The position numbers and the translations under genes are program-made. A DNA stretch of 64,000 nt from Isoetes taiwanensis (Eukaryota > Streptophyta > Lycopodiopsida > Isoetales > Isoetaceae): contig JAJEKV010000040.1 in NCBI GenBank assembly GCA_021234155.1, forward strand, positions 3,391,799 through 3,455,798, given 5' to 3'. The notes beneath the pieces were generated by a model that was not told the DNA's origin, searched no databases, and saw only the letters and a list, made by a program, of their open reading frames with translations. Of this stretch, positions 22,621 through 34,889 are shown in pieces. The number at the start of each line of letters is the position of its first letter. Position 1 is the first letter of the stretch.

Positions 22621-24030
22621 CGTGATCGATTTGCTCCTTCCCTCTTTCTTTGTTGCCCTATTTTACATGGATGGTGGCTGGAGCCGCGACTTGCGAGGCA
22701 TCGATTTTAGCCATGCAGTTTGGGATTGATTTTGCTCAAAGCCGTTCATCTTCAGCCCGGGCTTATTGGCTTCGCTTCACACCAGTTTGCCTCTGCCTTC
22801 TTTGTTCGGCTTGGAATGCTGCTTTCCCTTCGTTACTTTCAGCCTTTGTTGCTCCAATGGCTCCCTCGGATCAAGCGCGGCTGCGGAGACCCGTAAAGAA
22901 AAGAACCTTAAGAGGCCGCCGGAGTCGGTCTTGAATAGGCCCTATGGACCCCAATTGCGCCCATATCTTCAGGCCCCATCATCTCGCCCTCGGCCGCCCT
23001 ATCTTTGTTATTACCCCCAAACAACGCCTAACCCGAAACCATCCTTGGTCTGCGGCCTTGACTTCGGATGGATGCTCGATCCATTGTTTGCCTCCAATTT
23101 GTTGGTCGATCCAGCGATCCAATGGCAATACACCACGGGCACATGGCTCACCGGTTGCGCCAGGGAAGCCGGGTCCGCTTCTAAGTCTTCCCTTTCACAG
23201 GTGGCGGGGGCTGATTCGGTGCAACACTGGCGGTCCTGCTACACCCGTACCTCCACTGGGTTAGCGTCGAGCATGTGGATCCTAAATCCCGGTGAGTGTT
23301 GCCACACACAGCGCCCACCATTAGGGTTGTTTGCTGCTTTGCCACGGTCCAGCTTTGAGCTGACCCGAGGCCCACAGTAGCACCCGTTGAACTGAACCCT
23401 CGCATTGTGGGTTTAGAGGAAGCAAGCGATACTCACCACGGGGCAATTGAGGTGACCCGTTTCTTTTCGGTGATGCACATGCAGGCGGATGGCATTCTCT
23501 CGGCTCTGTCGAGGTTGGAGTATACGGCTGACCCGTCCCGATCATTTGCTATTGGGTTTGGGGATGCTTTATCGGGCTGCACATCCTCCATCATCACAAT
23601 CAAGGACCTCCTTCTCGAATCCGGGAAGACCTTACCCCCAGCACTGACTCTGCCCGAAGGGATGAATTATGTCGAGTCCAGCGAGGCTCGTCTGCCAGGT
23701 GGAGGCATTATTGGGCGGCAGGTTGTCATTGGGGATCAGCGGCCACTTGATCCATAGGCGAGGTTCGTAGTCGGTTGACTCGAGATCTCGCTTGGGCTTA
23801 TGCCCTTTTCTTTGTTTTATTCCTAATATTGTGATTTGCTACGGGGGCATAGTCCCCGAAGTTCTCATCTTTGGGGCTAGTCCCCACGTTTGATTTTTGG
23901 CTTGACCTTTTTGGTTTTAGTCCACGGAGGCTTGGTCCCTCGTTTTTTCACCGCCCTCGCCTTTTGTATTGGGTCCCATAACCCGATTGGGTTCCGTGGA
24001 CGTTAAAAATTTCTTCCTTCTTCCTTCTTA
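22621..24030 (+). mobile_element. LINE-family element, 3' end with (TTCC)n-like tail
   Basis: The 3' end at 23965-24030 reads TATTGGGTCCCATAACCCGA, TTGGGTTCCGTGGACGTTAA and a TTCTTCCTTC-type tail. This is the same terminal block as the 28.5-kb LINE read in its own sense. Upstream lie two plus-strand frames (22766-23380 and 23407-23757) without recognised domains, in GC-rich sequence. Because no reverse transcriptase precedes the 3' UTR, this is either an internally deleted LINE or a non-autonomous partner carrying only ORF1-like sequence. Confidence 0.5.
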
Positions 24031-27000
24031 CTTTAAATTGGATTCTAGTTTTTTGTGGATTTTGCTGTTGGATTTTCTCATATTTGAATTGAATCCTCAC
24101 GGAAAAAAGTGCAAATTGTCTTACTTTAACACGCCAAGCTAATCGGTTTTCTGATGTGAACTTGGAAAAGTTTTGTTGTCAACATTGATTTTCTATTCGT
24201 CTATTGTTAGTGGTCAATAGTGGTCCAGATTTCTTGGGCACATCAACATATTATTGTGAAAATAAAAATGAGATGAATCCAATGGCTAAGTTAACATTCA
24301 ATGCAAAGTAGTAAAAAGCACATAAATAAATGTGCAAATCTACTAGATTTTTGCATCATGTGGTAGCTTCAAATGATATTATCTTTTAATGAAATTTTGC
24401 ATATGCTTTAGAAACTACCAAAGAATCTCTAACCGTCATACCTTTCATAATGTCTTTAACGATTATGACATGAATGTCTCTAATGCACCATGATAAGCCG
24501 AGACATTGTTAATTGATGAACTGCATAGCTTACATGTTCATATTTAAGGAGGTTATTGTGGCATGGCGAAAAGAGTGGCATAAATTTGTGGGGCTGCATA
24601 TTAATAGTAGGTCTAACCCCGGGTTGGAACTAGAAGAAATGGCCACCGCGATATATTTCTTATACATATAACACGTATTCCATAATAGAATACATGCACA
24701 CTCGACCATTTAGACAAAAATTGGAACATTGAAAAATGGAGCGACATTATCAAGCTCGTCCACACATTTGTAGTACAATTCACAACAAAGAAATACAAAA
24801 TGTACATTCACATCAAAAAGAGCCTCTAAAGGCTAGTTATTCATATTTAAATCGTATTACAACAAAGTTTTCATATGTATTTTCACATTTATATTTGAAA
24901 AATTCTGCAAAGTTTCAAATATAGCATATGAAAGCTCTGAAGGAGCAAATAGAATTGAATTGCATAGTCCATGGAGCAGATAGAAGATATGATAGATGTT
25001 TTGACAAAATATGGAAACAACATGAGGATGCTCCATGCCTTCATGGTCTAGGGATGGGCGTCAACAAATAGCTCAAAAGCACGAAGGCTTTGCAGAAAAA
25101 TAGATCTAATGTGATCCATTTCACCTCTAATATTATTCTCATTTCTTTTGCAGAAACTCTCATATTATCATTAACCATGGCAATTAAGCTCTCTTTCAAT
25201 ATGTCATATGCACTGGCCAAGGATATTTCATTGCCATGAGTCATCCTAGCCATGAGCTTAACCATCTCCACTGCATCAAAGAATGGCACCTTTGCCATCA
25301 ATGCAGTTATGAATCTCATACTTCTTCCCTTCCTAATACAGTTTATCTTATGAAATAAACGCAAATGACATGGTACTCTTCTTATTATGTTTGGAAATGC
25401 TTTTTAGAAATTTTTGAAGAAAAAAAGGTATTAATAAAAAATAAGATTTTTATGAGAGGTTTTTTTACTAAACCATTGTGTGTAATATTTAAGTCACTAT
25501 ATAAAAATAGATAAAGAAGCGAAGCGCTAAAGAGATAATGTCGTCAACTATTTCTGTGCTCATAACTCGAGCTACAAAGGTCAGATACAGATGATCTTGG
25601 GCTCATTGTAAAGCTTATGCAGAGATCTTTCCATTGGCATATAGTTTTGACCAACATCTATCAAGATAGATGCCTGCTTTTTATATTTTTCAATCCGGAT
25701 TCCTTTTTGCAAAGTGCAGATTTGATGATAATATGGTTTATATCATAACTTTTGAATCCGGACTCCGTTTTATGTGTTTTTTATTGTGTTGGAAAGCTCT
25801 CTCTAGGATCCTTCTGATGGTGTGTAATATGTTCATATTTGGTTAAGTTTTTTAGGTCAAAGCAGCAAATGGGTTTCACTCCTGATTAAAATATGATTTG
25901 CACAGCAGCAATCATATGCTTTGCACATCAGTAATCATACTTTCTGTCTAGCTCATCATTCTGATCATGTCCTTTGTCTCTATCATTGTAGTGCAGTAAG
26001 CTTTTATGAAGATGTTAAAGAGATGATGTTATCGTGACCACATTTTGTATCGAAAAAAAAAAATTGAAACTTTTTGTTTTGGTGTGTTATGGGATTTGTG
26101 CTATATTTGATGGTTTATATGTTATTCATGAACTTCCCAATTTTTTTTGAATTTTTATTTCTTTTTCAGAAAAAAAAAACATCTCCCATATCACACCAAA
26201 GAAAAATGTACAGATTATAGCAACAAGTGCATTCCGATCTGGCATTGCTACTTTACAGGTCACATTAAACACTACATAGGCTTATTCTCTATGGAATTAG
26301 GGCATACAACATCCTTAAATTCACCCCTAAACATAAGCCTTTATCCTAAAATATAGGCCGAACATTTCTTTTCCTCAACTTGCTCATGCAAGGACTTGAT
26401 TTTCTCTAATATGAGAAGGTCATAATGATGTGCGCTACCATTGCCCGACCAAAGTATGGGGTATCTAATCCATTCATGTTAAGAACATGCAAAAATAACG
26501 AAAATAGTTTTAACGAGTGTTTCATCAGTAACAACTCTAGGGAAAATTTAGCTCAAGCTCCACTAACACAAGATATGGAGCTCGGATCATCTAGGATAGT
26601 GCACTTTTAATACCTAGGGTATATAGAATTATCCTGCTTTGAACTCAATAATAGGTGCACCTCAATGACCAAAGATTGTGTCGCCTCAAAACATCTTTTT
26701 ATGGAAGGCATCAACAGACCATGCTAGTTCAAGTTATTCAAATAATCGTTATTCTGGCTAGGGTACTATAGCATGTGGTCAATTTGTTCCTATATATTGC
26801 GTGAAGGTCACAATAAAAAGAATTTGGTAAATGGACTAATGACAAATGTTGCTCCATGATTGGCCATAAGTTATTGCAAACGCCCGCATCATATATTCCT
26901 CATTAGAAGCTTCAATTATTGGTGACATTACAAACAACCTAAACAAAAGGATGATGTGTCGGGGATTGCCCTTTTGAAGATGTTAGTTTACGCTCTGCCC

Positions 27001-27274
27001 ATGAACTATTACGAGAAGGGTGTATGGTGATAAACTAATGTGCCTGCTTAAAATTCAAAGTTGTACCAAATTAATGTGCAAGCAACTAGATGCTCCTCTC
27101 TGTAAGTAACCTAGAATCTGCTATCCAAATGGAAGACTAGATGGACGTCTATATTTACAGCCCGAGATGTGGTATTTGATGAAGAGAGGAAGCAATTTGA
27201 GTTCAGATAGAGCCAGATCGATCCAAAAATACCCCAAAACAGTTGGTTCTAGGCTTGAAACTACAAAGTGTACA
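24031..27274. other. AT-rich intergenic, no recognised gene
   Basis: Stops are dense in all frames. The longest candidate is a 107-residue minus-strand frame at 25041-25364 with no recognisable motif. Poly(A) and poly(T) runs occur at 26053 and 26168. No transposon termini were identified. Confidence 0.45.
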
Positions 27275-27360
27275 GTGGCTGATAACTGGTGGCCGGAAAT
27301 ACCCCCAAAAAATTCCAAAAATACCACATACCAGACTCTAAATATGGCAGTCCATGCTGG
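27275..27360 (+). repeat. Dispersed GGAAATACCAC element, copy 2
   Basis: GTGGCTGATAACTGGTGGCC, GGAAATACCCCC, AAAAATACCACATACC and CTCTAAATATGGCAGTCC match the end of copy 1 (18730-18805) in order. The sequence downstream is unrelated to that after copy 1. Confidence 0.6.
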
Positions 27361-27612
27361 ATATGCACTTGGCAATGGTCTTAGGAGAAGAAAGAGGATA
27401 TTAACAACTCATCTTATCAAAGTTAAAGTTGAAAGCTATACTTATAGAGTCAAAGTGGAGGTCAAAAGCTAGAAGATTATAAGTTATATCTTACACTTTT
27501 CCAACTGTCCAAATGAAGGTATTGGTTTCATGATGTAGTTGGTTATCATCTTAGTCTTGCACATTAAAGGTCTCCAGCTCGAACTTAGATGAAACTATAA
27601 TACTTCAAGCAT

Positions 27613-27784
27613 GTCTTTTTCCAATACTTATGAGTTATTAAATAAAAATGATCTTACAAATGATGAAAATCAAAACAATTCAATCTAATGTTTTATACGT
27701 CTTTTTCCAATACTTGTCAGTTATTGAATAAAAACGATCTTATAAATGATAAAACTTAAATCAATTCAACCTAATGTTTTATGC
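27613..27784 (+). repeat. Two tandem 86-base units
   Basis: GTCTTTTTCCAATACTTAT starts at 27613, and GTCTTTTTCCAATACTTGT at 27699. Both run through GAATAAAAACGATCTTA-like and TTCAATCTAATGTTTTAT blocks. AT-rich, non-coding. Confidence 0.8.
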
Positions 27785-28470
27785 AGATATCACAATCCTA
27801 TGCATATGCTCAAAATAGAGTTGAATGGATTGGCTTCTATATGATATTTAGAATGGGATGTAGCTATCGTACTCATGATGTGATGATAGATAAATTGATG
27901 CCATCAATAATAAAAAGAATTCCATATATTGAAGGTATTCAATTCAAATTCAAGGGAAACCAGTTTATTTTTATACCAAATCAATGGATAATTTGTGTTT
28001 GTACCAAATCAATGGATAGTCAAGAAATCTATTACTCGAATAGCATTTTGGGATATTGGTGATGCCACATACCAAAATACACCACTAGATGAATGGATGA
28101 ATTGACTATGCAACCATGATATTATGTGCGGACTATAGAAGATATCATGATATTGTGTCAGATCCTTGGCAGACATGGACATAGTACTAGCAAGGAAGTC
28201 ATGCAATAAGGCCAAACACATCAATTAAAACGATGCCACAAGAACTAAATACATGGAATATTCACGTAATGTGACCATTCAATTGATTCCTCCATACTAT
28301 GATATTCCGTAGAAGCAAATGCATTGAAAATTCTACTAAGATCTACTACGACATCTATAGAAAGCTTAGGACCCGTGGCAATCGAGTTAAGGCAGAAGAG
28401 GTTTCGAGTTTAATGTAAACGTACTAGTATAAATCTTCTGGTTATGCATAGCATTGCACTGGCAATGGAT
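27785..28470. other. Unassigned
   Basis: A 93-residue plus-strand frame starts at 27781 but shows no known domain, although it follows a pyrimidine-poor AG and could be an exon of unknown origin. Nothing else noted. Confidence 0.35.
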
Positions 28471-28618
28471 GAAGCAAGGAAGGAAGGAAGGAAGGAAGGT
28501 ACTTTTATCGTCCACGGAGACCAATCGGTCTATGGGACCCAATACAAAAAGCGGCAAAGCGGATTCTTTGCCGGATTAAAACCCCGCCGAAGGGTTTTGA
28601 GGAAAAACCGTGGCGAAA

Positions 28619-29155
28619 TCAGGCCTGTTGACAAAGCCTAATCATATAAAATGCGAAAACATCCCAATATATACTGTCATGCACCACCCCGTGAGTGCCT
28701 AGTCGGGAACGACCCGTAGGGGGCAAATGTGACCTCGCCCGAGGTCCAAGACTCCCTGGATGTATGACCCCAGGGCACGCGTCTTGGGGTGTGTTCATCA
28801 GCAAATGCAAGGGCACGTCCGGCCGTACTAAGGGAGCGTATCTGGCCCGGATCTGACTGAACACCGGGCAACTCTGGAAAGTGTGAGACTCATCCTCAAT
28901 GGCACCCGTTTGACAAAGACAGCCAGGCACATCTGGCGGCGGGCTCCCCCAATCCACCCCGCCTGCCTCGATGCGAAGATGGTGGGCACACAATGCCGAA
29001 TGGAGGCAATGAGTCTGCTGGCGCTTTTTCGGGCGCGGGAGCGCAGTAAGTATGTGGGCCCGGGCTAACCGGGGGTTGATGTGCTCCTTGTAATGGGCCA
29101 TTTTGACCTGCTCTAGAAGCAATGGGGTCCCACGAGCTTGCCAAGAAACAAGCAT
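28619..29155 (-). pseudogene. LINE ORF2 C-terminal region
   Basis: A 178-residue frame contains VKMAHYKEHINPRLARAHIL and then GCLCQTGAIEDESHTFQSCP. The latter is the Cys-x-Cys ... ED-x-H-x-F-x-x-C pattern found at the end of LINE ORF2 proteins, so zinc-binding residues are recognisable. The frame ends near 28619, just before the 3' UTR. The upstream reverse transcriptase is in other frames because of shifts. Confidence 0.65.
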
Positions 29156-29649
29156 CTAAAAGGTACTCCCGCCCAGAGGTTATCCTGATCGGCCGTTCGC
29201 CCGGTTATGCGCATCATTATCACCCACGTTCCATCTGGGCGAACCACGATCTCTCTTACCCTCCAGCAGGCCTAAGCGGCTGCGGGACTCATAGCCCGCC
29301 CGGTGTAAGCCCGAGGTCGCGGGGCCGAGCATCACCCATAGTAACCACTTTACGAAAATAGGCGATGTGTCTATCAGGGCTGCCCGTAAGCAAAAGAATC
29401 GATTTTCTGCAGCAGAATCTGATAGGGGGCTGAAGGTTTCACCCCAAGTGCGTGCCAAAAATGCCTTACGCACCTGCTCCAAGTCATTCCGAGTGCGCCA
29501 AAGAGGCAGGCCGGGCCCCAAACCCTCGACCCGTCTGAAGGGCCGGGCTCGACCCGGTGCGGGAGCAGATGTGGCCCGATGGCCCCAATCATATAGCTCG
29601 CACGGTGGCTGGTATTTTTGTTGCATGGCATAAAAGCGCTTTCGGCTGC

Positions 29650-30960
29650 TTGTCACCCACTTAAGCGGATAGGCGCCTCGGCCAGTAGGCGAGGAGGGAA
29701 CTCCACCCCTAGGTACTTGTAGGTGGGCGTGGCGTCCCAGTTGTCCCGATATGTGAGTGCAGGGAGGCATGGGGTGACGATGAAGAGGATATGAGAACCA
29801 CCCTGGTCTTGGCGGTTAGGCGCATGTTTGTAGCGACAAAATGTGTCTAGGGCATCGAGTGAGACTGTATAACCGGGGTGTGGGCAGCCAGCCAACATCG
29901 TCGCATAGATGGCGGCGGATGACACGTGCAAAAGGCGTATGCCATCCCCCATGCTCGATAAGCCGGGGCTCTAAGCGATCAATGTAGAGGCCAAAAGTGT
30001 TGGGCGAGAGGGGGCAACCTACTGCGGACCGATACCTCTTGGTGAATGCTTGGCCCGTCGGCTGCATCCCGCCAAAACAACTCTCATACAACCCAGATAT
30101 GGCATTCGCGAGGCAGCGAGCCCTGCTGATACGCAGTCTAGCCCACGCCTTTTCCCTCGGGACCGTGACAAAAGCCTTTATGGTCCACAAAGCAAGAATA
30201 CAAGTCCAAATGATGATTCCTACTTGCCTTCAATCGGTGCGCAGGCGTAAAGATATGGTCAATCGTTGAGTGGCGGGTCGAAGCCCGCTGTGTGAGGGCT
30301 CGCGACATCCGGCCGCCCTCCGCCGGGTCAACTTACGCCGAGAATGCCAGCCCAACGCTTGGCAAATACTGAACCGACCATGATCGCCCGGTAATTGGCG
30401 GACCGATTGGGGTCGCCCGCCTTTGTGAATGGGAACAACCTCGCTTGGGTCCATTGTCGGGAAACCCTCCCCGCAATGCTCGTTGAACGGGTAGTGAGGA
30501 CCGGCATCAGCGGCTGCCCGCCCACTTGAGTAACTCCGGCCTGCATACCATCGGGGTCAGGCCGCCTTCCCATTAGCTAAGCGTTCGCGGGCCCTCCTCC
30601 TCACATCCTAGATCCCGCGAACCAATGGGGGGAGCCATCTGTGGGGGGTATGGGCGTGTGCACGTCCACTGGCCGGGTCATAGAGGGGCTTTGCAAAGCT
30701 CGCATTCCCCCTTTGCGGGTGTGATGTCCCCGTGAGGGCTGGAAGCTGGCCTTGAGAGCACTCTGCGCCAAAAGGTTGAGGATGAGTGTCCAACGGGCCG
30801 AACATCTCCCCGATGCTTGGCAAGACCCGGCGCTGTGTCGCCGGATAGTGATGCGTATGTTAACTTCTGTGGGTACACGATCGAGAATGTGGCGGAGCTA
30901 AACTGCGTTCTTCTGATCGCATCAAACCATGGTTCTGTGGGAATGTTCATGACCTGGCGG
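29650..30960 (-). pseudogene. LINE reverse transcriptase core
   Basis: Three frames carry recognisable blocks in order. LFPFTKAGDPNRSANYRAIM (30573-30328) matches the motif iPkKGD-NYRPI that begins the fingers. RISRARCLANAISGLYESCF and VGCPLSPNTFGLYIDRLEP (30190-29816) match the palm block with GCPLSP. The YxDD position falls in a region reading HLCDDVG, so the aromatic residue of the catalytic box appears altered. Frameshifts between blocks rule out a functional enzyme. The GCPLSP-LFGLYID wording is shared with the 48.7-49.2-kb LINE. Confidence 0.75.
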
Positions 30961-31297
30961 TGGCAAGTGCCCATCCGTCCATGCATCCGTAATAGCGAGA
31001 AATCGGCTAGTGCAATGTTGCTCTAGTGTGGAAGTGCGAATTGCGGGAGGCGTCCATGAGCATCTCGGGCGTAGTCCTCTGCCTGCTCATAATCGAGTCT
31101 CAACCGAGGGCGGCGAGGGGGCTGGCATAGTGGGGGTTCTCCGGGCTCGCCAAACCAGGTCCAAATAAAGTGGGAGGTGATCTGAAGTTTACCTCCTCAT
31201 CCCGACCCATCGCGTGCCCACCCAAACGGTACGATGAGATGCATATCTTAGCGCCTTCAAGCACACATAGTCCACCACACTAGACCCTCCCCGATTG

Positions 31298-32010
31298 TCA
31301 CATGCATGTGCACTTAGCGAATCGGGCCCACTTTGAAAGGCCATTGCAAATTATCAAGTCAAAAAATGCCACATAGCAGAGCAAATCATGCGCCAAAGCG
31401 AGTGACTGTTTGTCATCCGGCCAGCGTGGCGAGGCTACTTCTGGGGCGAAGGCTAGACATTGTCGTGGGGGGTCAAGTCGCATGGGCTGCTCTACTCTCG
31501 TCCAGCATTGAAATCTCAAGAAGAACGACCTACCCAATCGCTGATGCTGGCCATGTCTCATCATATAGATCGACATACGGGTCCATCCTATCCCGTGATC
31601 GGGTGGCTCGCGATAGAAGGTGCCGCTCGCTGCGAGGAAATAACAGGCGCGCCGTAAAAAGAGGGTTGCCACCGGTATTATGCACAAAACCCGTGGTACC
31701 GCCGTGTTGTCGTTCCTGTCTTCCGAGGGTAACCGAATGTGCCAAGGTTGTCCGGTAGTTAGCAAGCCACTCCCCCATGACCCCGCCGCCCCTGCATGTG
31801 TATTGAAGACCGAAATGTTGGTAACCTCGCAAATCGTGCTCAGGCTCAAAGATGCTCCCATGTCTCCATGAGGAAGATGAGATCCATACCCGCCGCCACC
31901 TGAGTTCGGGATCGCCCCCTTCGCCAAGGGAAGCCTCGACAATTCCATGAGACCACCCGAGGCACAATTCCTATTTGTCGCCATTAGGATGGTATGCGCA
32001 CCGAGTCGCT
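31298..32010 (-). pseudogene. LINE endonuclease-like region
   Basis: Lies where the apurinic-like endonuclease of ORF2 should be, upstream of the reverse transcriptase. The end of a 402-residue frame reads HDLLCYVAFFDLIICNG, resembling the L-D-F-C ... DLIICNG segment late in this domain. An overlapping frame (31530-31967) has DRMDPYVDLYDE. Catalytic residues cannot be followed through the frameshifts. The long open frame itself is probably a GC-rich chance opening rather than the original frame throughout. Confidence 0.45.
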
Positions 32011-33835
32011 GGGGAGGCGGAAGCGAGAGGCTAGAAAGAGAGAGTAGATGGAGCTGAGGCAGCATGTGGGCCGAGAGGGCGGGGCCGCTAGGAGCAGGAG
32101 TAGGAGCAGGAGAAGGGGGGCCGTGGTAGTAGGAAGCCCCGGCCGCTGCGTACCGCGGGTTGGGGCCGCTGGGGTCTGTAAGAGCAGGCTGTCGAAAAAT
32201 GCATCCCGGCCGAACCAATCTGCCTACCCCACTGCTGGCGAATGCCTCGACCCTAATAAGCTCCCCGCTCAAGGTGCCTCCCGCTGCACGGGTGTGAGGT
32301 CCCGTCCACGCGCATGTGGGGATGTCCCCTTCAACATCTGGCCCGGCGCAATATGGCATCACGCCTGTGCATCCGCAACGCGTGAATATGACAATGCGGT
32401 CCCCGGGCAACAGCCCCATGCCTGCCGCTTTCGAATGTGAATCGCCCCTGAATGTCATCCGATCCCGAGAATGTGTTACGATGTGGTGGGCGACTTTCCC
32501 CGCCATTACGCATGCCTCGAACTACTGATTAGGCCTCTCCGCCAAGGCCTCGAGTTTTAGGCACCAAGGGTCCAAAAGGTGGGCATCTGTCTTTGGCCGG
32601 GGGTGGTGGTGGTGGTCGGGATGGCGTGGAGGACCGGAGTGTAGGCTGGGATGGCGGAGTGGCCGGAGAGCCGGGGCAGCAGTGGGGGCGTGGCTGCGGT
32701 GGAGGCCGTGGCGATAGCTGCGAGAGCCGCGTTCTGCCGACCACAATGAAGTCGGAGGACAGCTCTTGCGAACTGCCCGCCGCTTGGCCATCTCCCCGCC
32801 TCTGACCGCCGCTGGACTATGAACCTCGGTAGGGAGACCCCGGCTCATCGCTGGGCCGGTTGCGCAACCCCGGAGCTCAGTGCTCAGTGGCGGCGTGCTC
32901 GAGCCCCAAAGACCACGCGCCGAAAATGCGGGCTTGCCGTTCGATCTTACTCTGAAGATCCCGGTCGTATGCGGGTCGTCTCGCGAAGAAAGCAGCACCG
33001 TGCTCCCCGCGCCATGGTGGTGGCTGCCTCTACCTCGACCGGGGTTTGAAGACAAATATGGACCATCGCCTCCTCGCATTGCGCTCCTCTCCCCTGTCAT
33101 GGTGTCCAGAGTGATGAACACGCGAGTCTGGCGGGCCCGCATGTCAGCGACCTCTCCGGGCTTCGCTCGCCTTCGCGTGCAAGGCCAAGGCCATCTTCCA
33201 CATGCGCCAGAGGTCTCAAGCCTGATACGGTTCTTTCATTTCGATTTGCCTTTTTGAGCACATGGGATGCAGGACTCCATCTCCACGCCATGCCCGGCCA
33301 GCGGCACTGACCAGCCTCAATACGGTAGCACCGGTAGCCTCCATTCCCGCTTTGACGCGGCTCAATTCCACCGGTGGGGAGTTCCTATGTGGGTTCGAAA
33401 GCAATTAATCCCTTCCGCCGGGTTGGCCCTCGGGCCAGGGGCCTTTAGCCTAGCCCGACCTCCTTCTTCATGGAGGGATGACTCTCCCCGCCCATGATGG
33501 CTGATCGACCGTTTGTGCGCGGGCCCCTCCGCTTCCTGGTTTCCAGGCCGCCCATCTTCCTGGTGGCCATGACTCCCAAAGTTTGAGGGGTCTCGGGTCA
33601 TGAAAGGGTGCCTAGAATTGAATTTGGGGACTCAAGAACGCGCAGAAAGCACCTTTTGGGTTAGTCAATCCAAACCCTAAGTGGTGGGCGGGGGGGTGCT
33701 GGGGTGTTTCTAGCGAGCCCAAAGAACACCCTAGGGGTGCCCACCACCTTGACTTTGACTTTGACCCTATCACACCGCTTCTCATAGGTCTTTCCAAAGC
33801 TTTGTATAACACGACACCATTTAACATGCCACTGC

Positions 33836-34418
33836 TCTAATCTACTGCCACTGCTTTACTTCTAGGAAGCTTTCAAGTCTCTACCCTCCTTAACCCCAGA
33901 CATATAGGAGAAACAGAAAGAGAGAAGACAATCATAATCAAAGTATCCCTCATCAACTTAGCAACACATAAAAGAGAAATTAACCATTCCAACTAATCAG
34001 AGAAGTATTAGCTGAAGCACAGACTATCTAGGGACTAACCGATCTCTTGGCTAGAGCCATTGTCACGAAAGGCTTCCATTTTTCAAGTCTGGTTACAGCA
34101 GCTAGTAGTTCCTCCTTCCTCCAACTCTCCCCAAATCGATTTGGGGCAGAATTGGGGGTAGGGCCCCAATTCTCCCTCCAAACTTGACAAGTTCCTCCTG
34201 GCCAAACGACTTGGGCCAGATGGCACTGCCTAGGTGGTTGACTTTTACTAATTAATAACCTAATTAGGTTATTTACTCACAAATAATTTAGCATAACTAA
34301 TAAAAACCTTTTTAGGTCAGCCCAAGTTATCCCCTATCGACCCATAAGGGTCCAATTATACCCTGGTGACGTGCCATAGTATGTATGCGTATACCATATA
34401 AATATATGGAATGTCACA
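33836..34418 (-). repeat. 3' LTR (partial) of the chromovirus
   Basis: On the minus strand, a polypurine tract is followed at 34418 by TGTGACATTCC, a typical LTR start. The region below it is non-coding and contains a TC-rich stretch (about 33900-33960) typical of LTR R/U5. The distal end was not found. It probably lies near 33.84 kb, where the LINE begins. The sequence 34431-34890 between tract and chromodomain is non-coding 3' UTR. Confidence 0.5.
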
Positions 34419-34430
34419 TTCTCCCCCCTT
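34419..34430 (-). other. Polypurine tract of the chromovirus
   Basis: Minus strand AAGGGGGGAGAA immediately before TGTGACATT. This is the priming site for second-strand synthesis in LTR retrotransposons. The nested element has GGTGGGGAGAA before TGTGACG, a closely similar arrangement. Confidence 0.7.
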
Positions 34431-34889
34431 GGAATAATGATGTCCTAAGCATTGGGGTTAGTTTATCTAGAATTAAAAACAGTTAAGTTATAAAAGATAA
34501 CGTTATCTGCGGAAATAATACAAGATTACAGAAAGTTATTGTAGGACCAAAGTCCCTTAGTAGTAGACAAGAGATACCATATCAACAAACTTAGATAGGA
34601 GCACACATACAAAATAACTGTTAAATAACAAGAGATGGCCCCAAATTGAGGCCTAGAATCTTCTGCAGTACGTCAATACGCGCTACTGGCCTGCAGAATT
34701 ATAGTACATCAGTACTTATAAAATAATTTAAATAGTGTGGTCGAAGGGACCACCCCCTTAAGAAAGAAATTGAATGATGCCCAGCTCCCCATGTAGGATG
34801 AATGTAACCCAATCCCTGAAATGATCCCTGCTGGATCAGCTCTCATATGATCCCTACCGGACCCATAACATAATGCTTACCATTATGGT

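Larger units (their letters stand above)
28471..33835 (-). mobile_element. Near-complete but decayed LINE, (CCTT)n tail
   Basis: Read from high to low coordinates: an ORF1-like, GC-rich Pro/Arg/His-rich region (about 33800-32000), an endonuclease-like region (about 32000-31300), a reverse transcriptase (30900-29650), a C-terminal Cys/His region (29155-28620), a 3' UTR, and a CCTT-repeat tail at 28477-28500. The length of 5.3 kb fits a full non-LTR element. Reading frames are broken many times, so it is inactive. The base composition is much more GC-rich than the AT-rich flanks, which marks the borders sharply. Confidence 0.7.

Noticed and set aside
31298-32506. 402-residue ORF as a novel gene
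   Set aside because: It lies in GC-rich LINE sequence, where chance open frames are long. Its recognisable part is LINE endonuclease-like and overlapping frames carry other parts of the same domain.
32522-33257. 206-residue Pro/Arg/His-rich ORF as a gene
   Set aside because: Low-complexity GC-rich sequence at the ORF1 position of the LINE, with equally open frames on the opposite strand.
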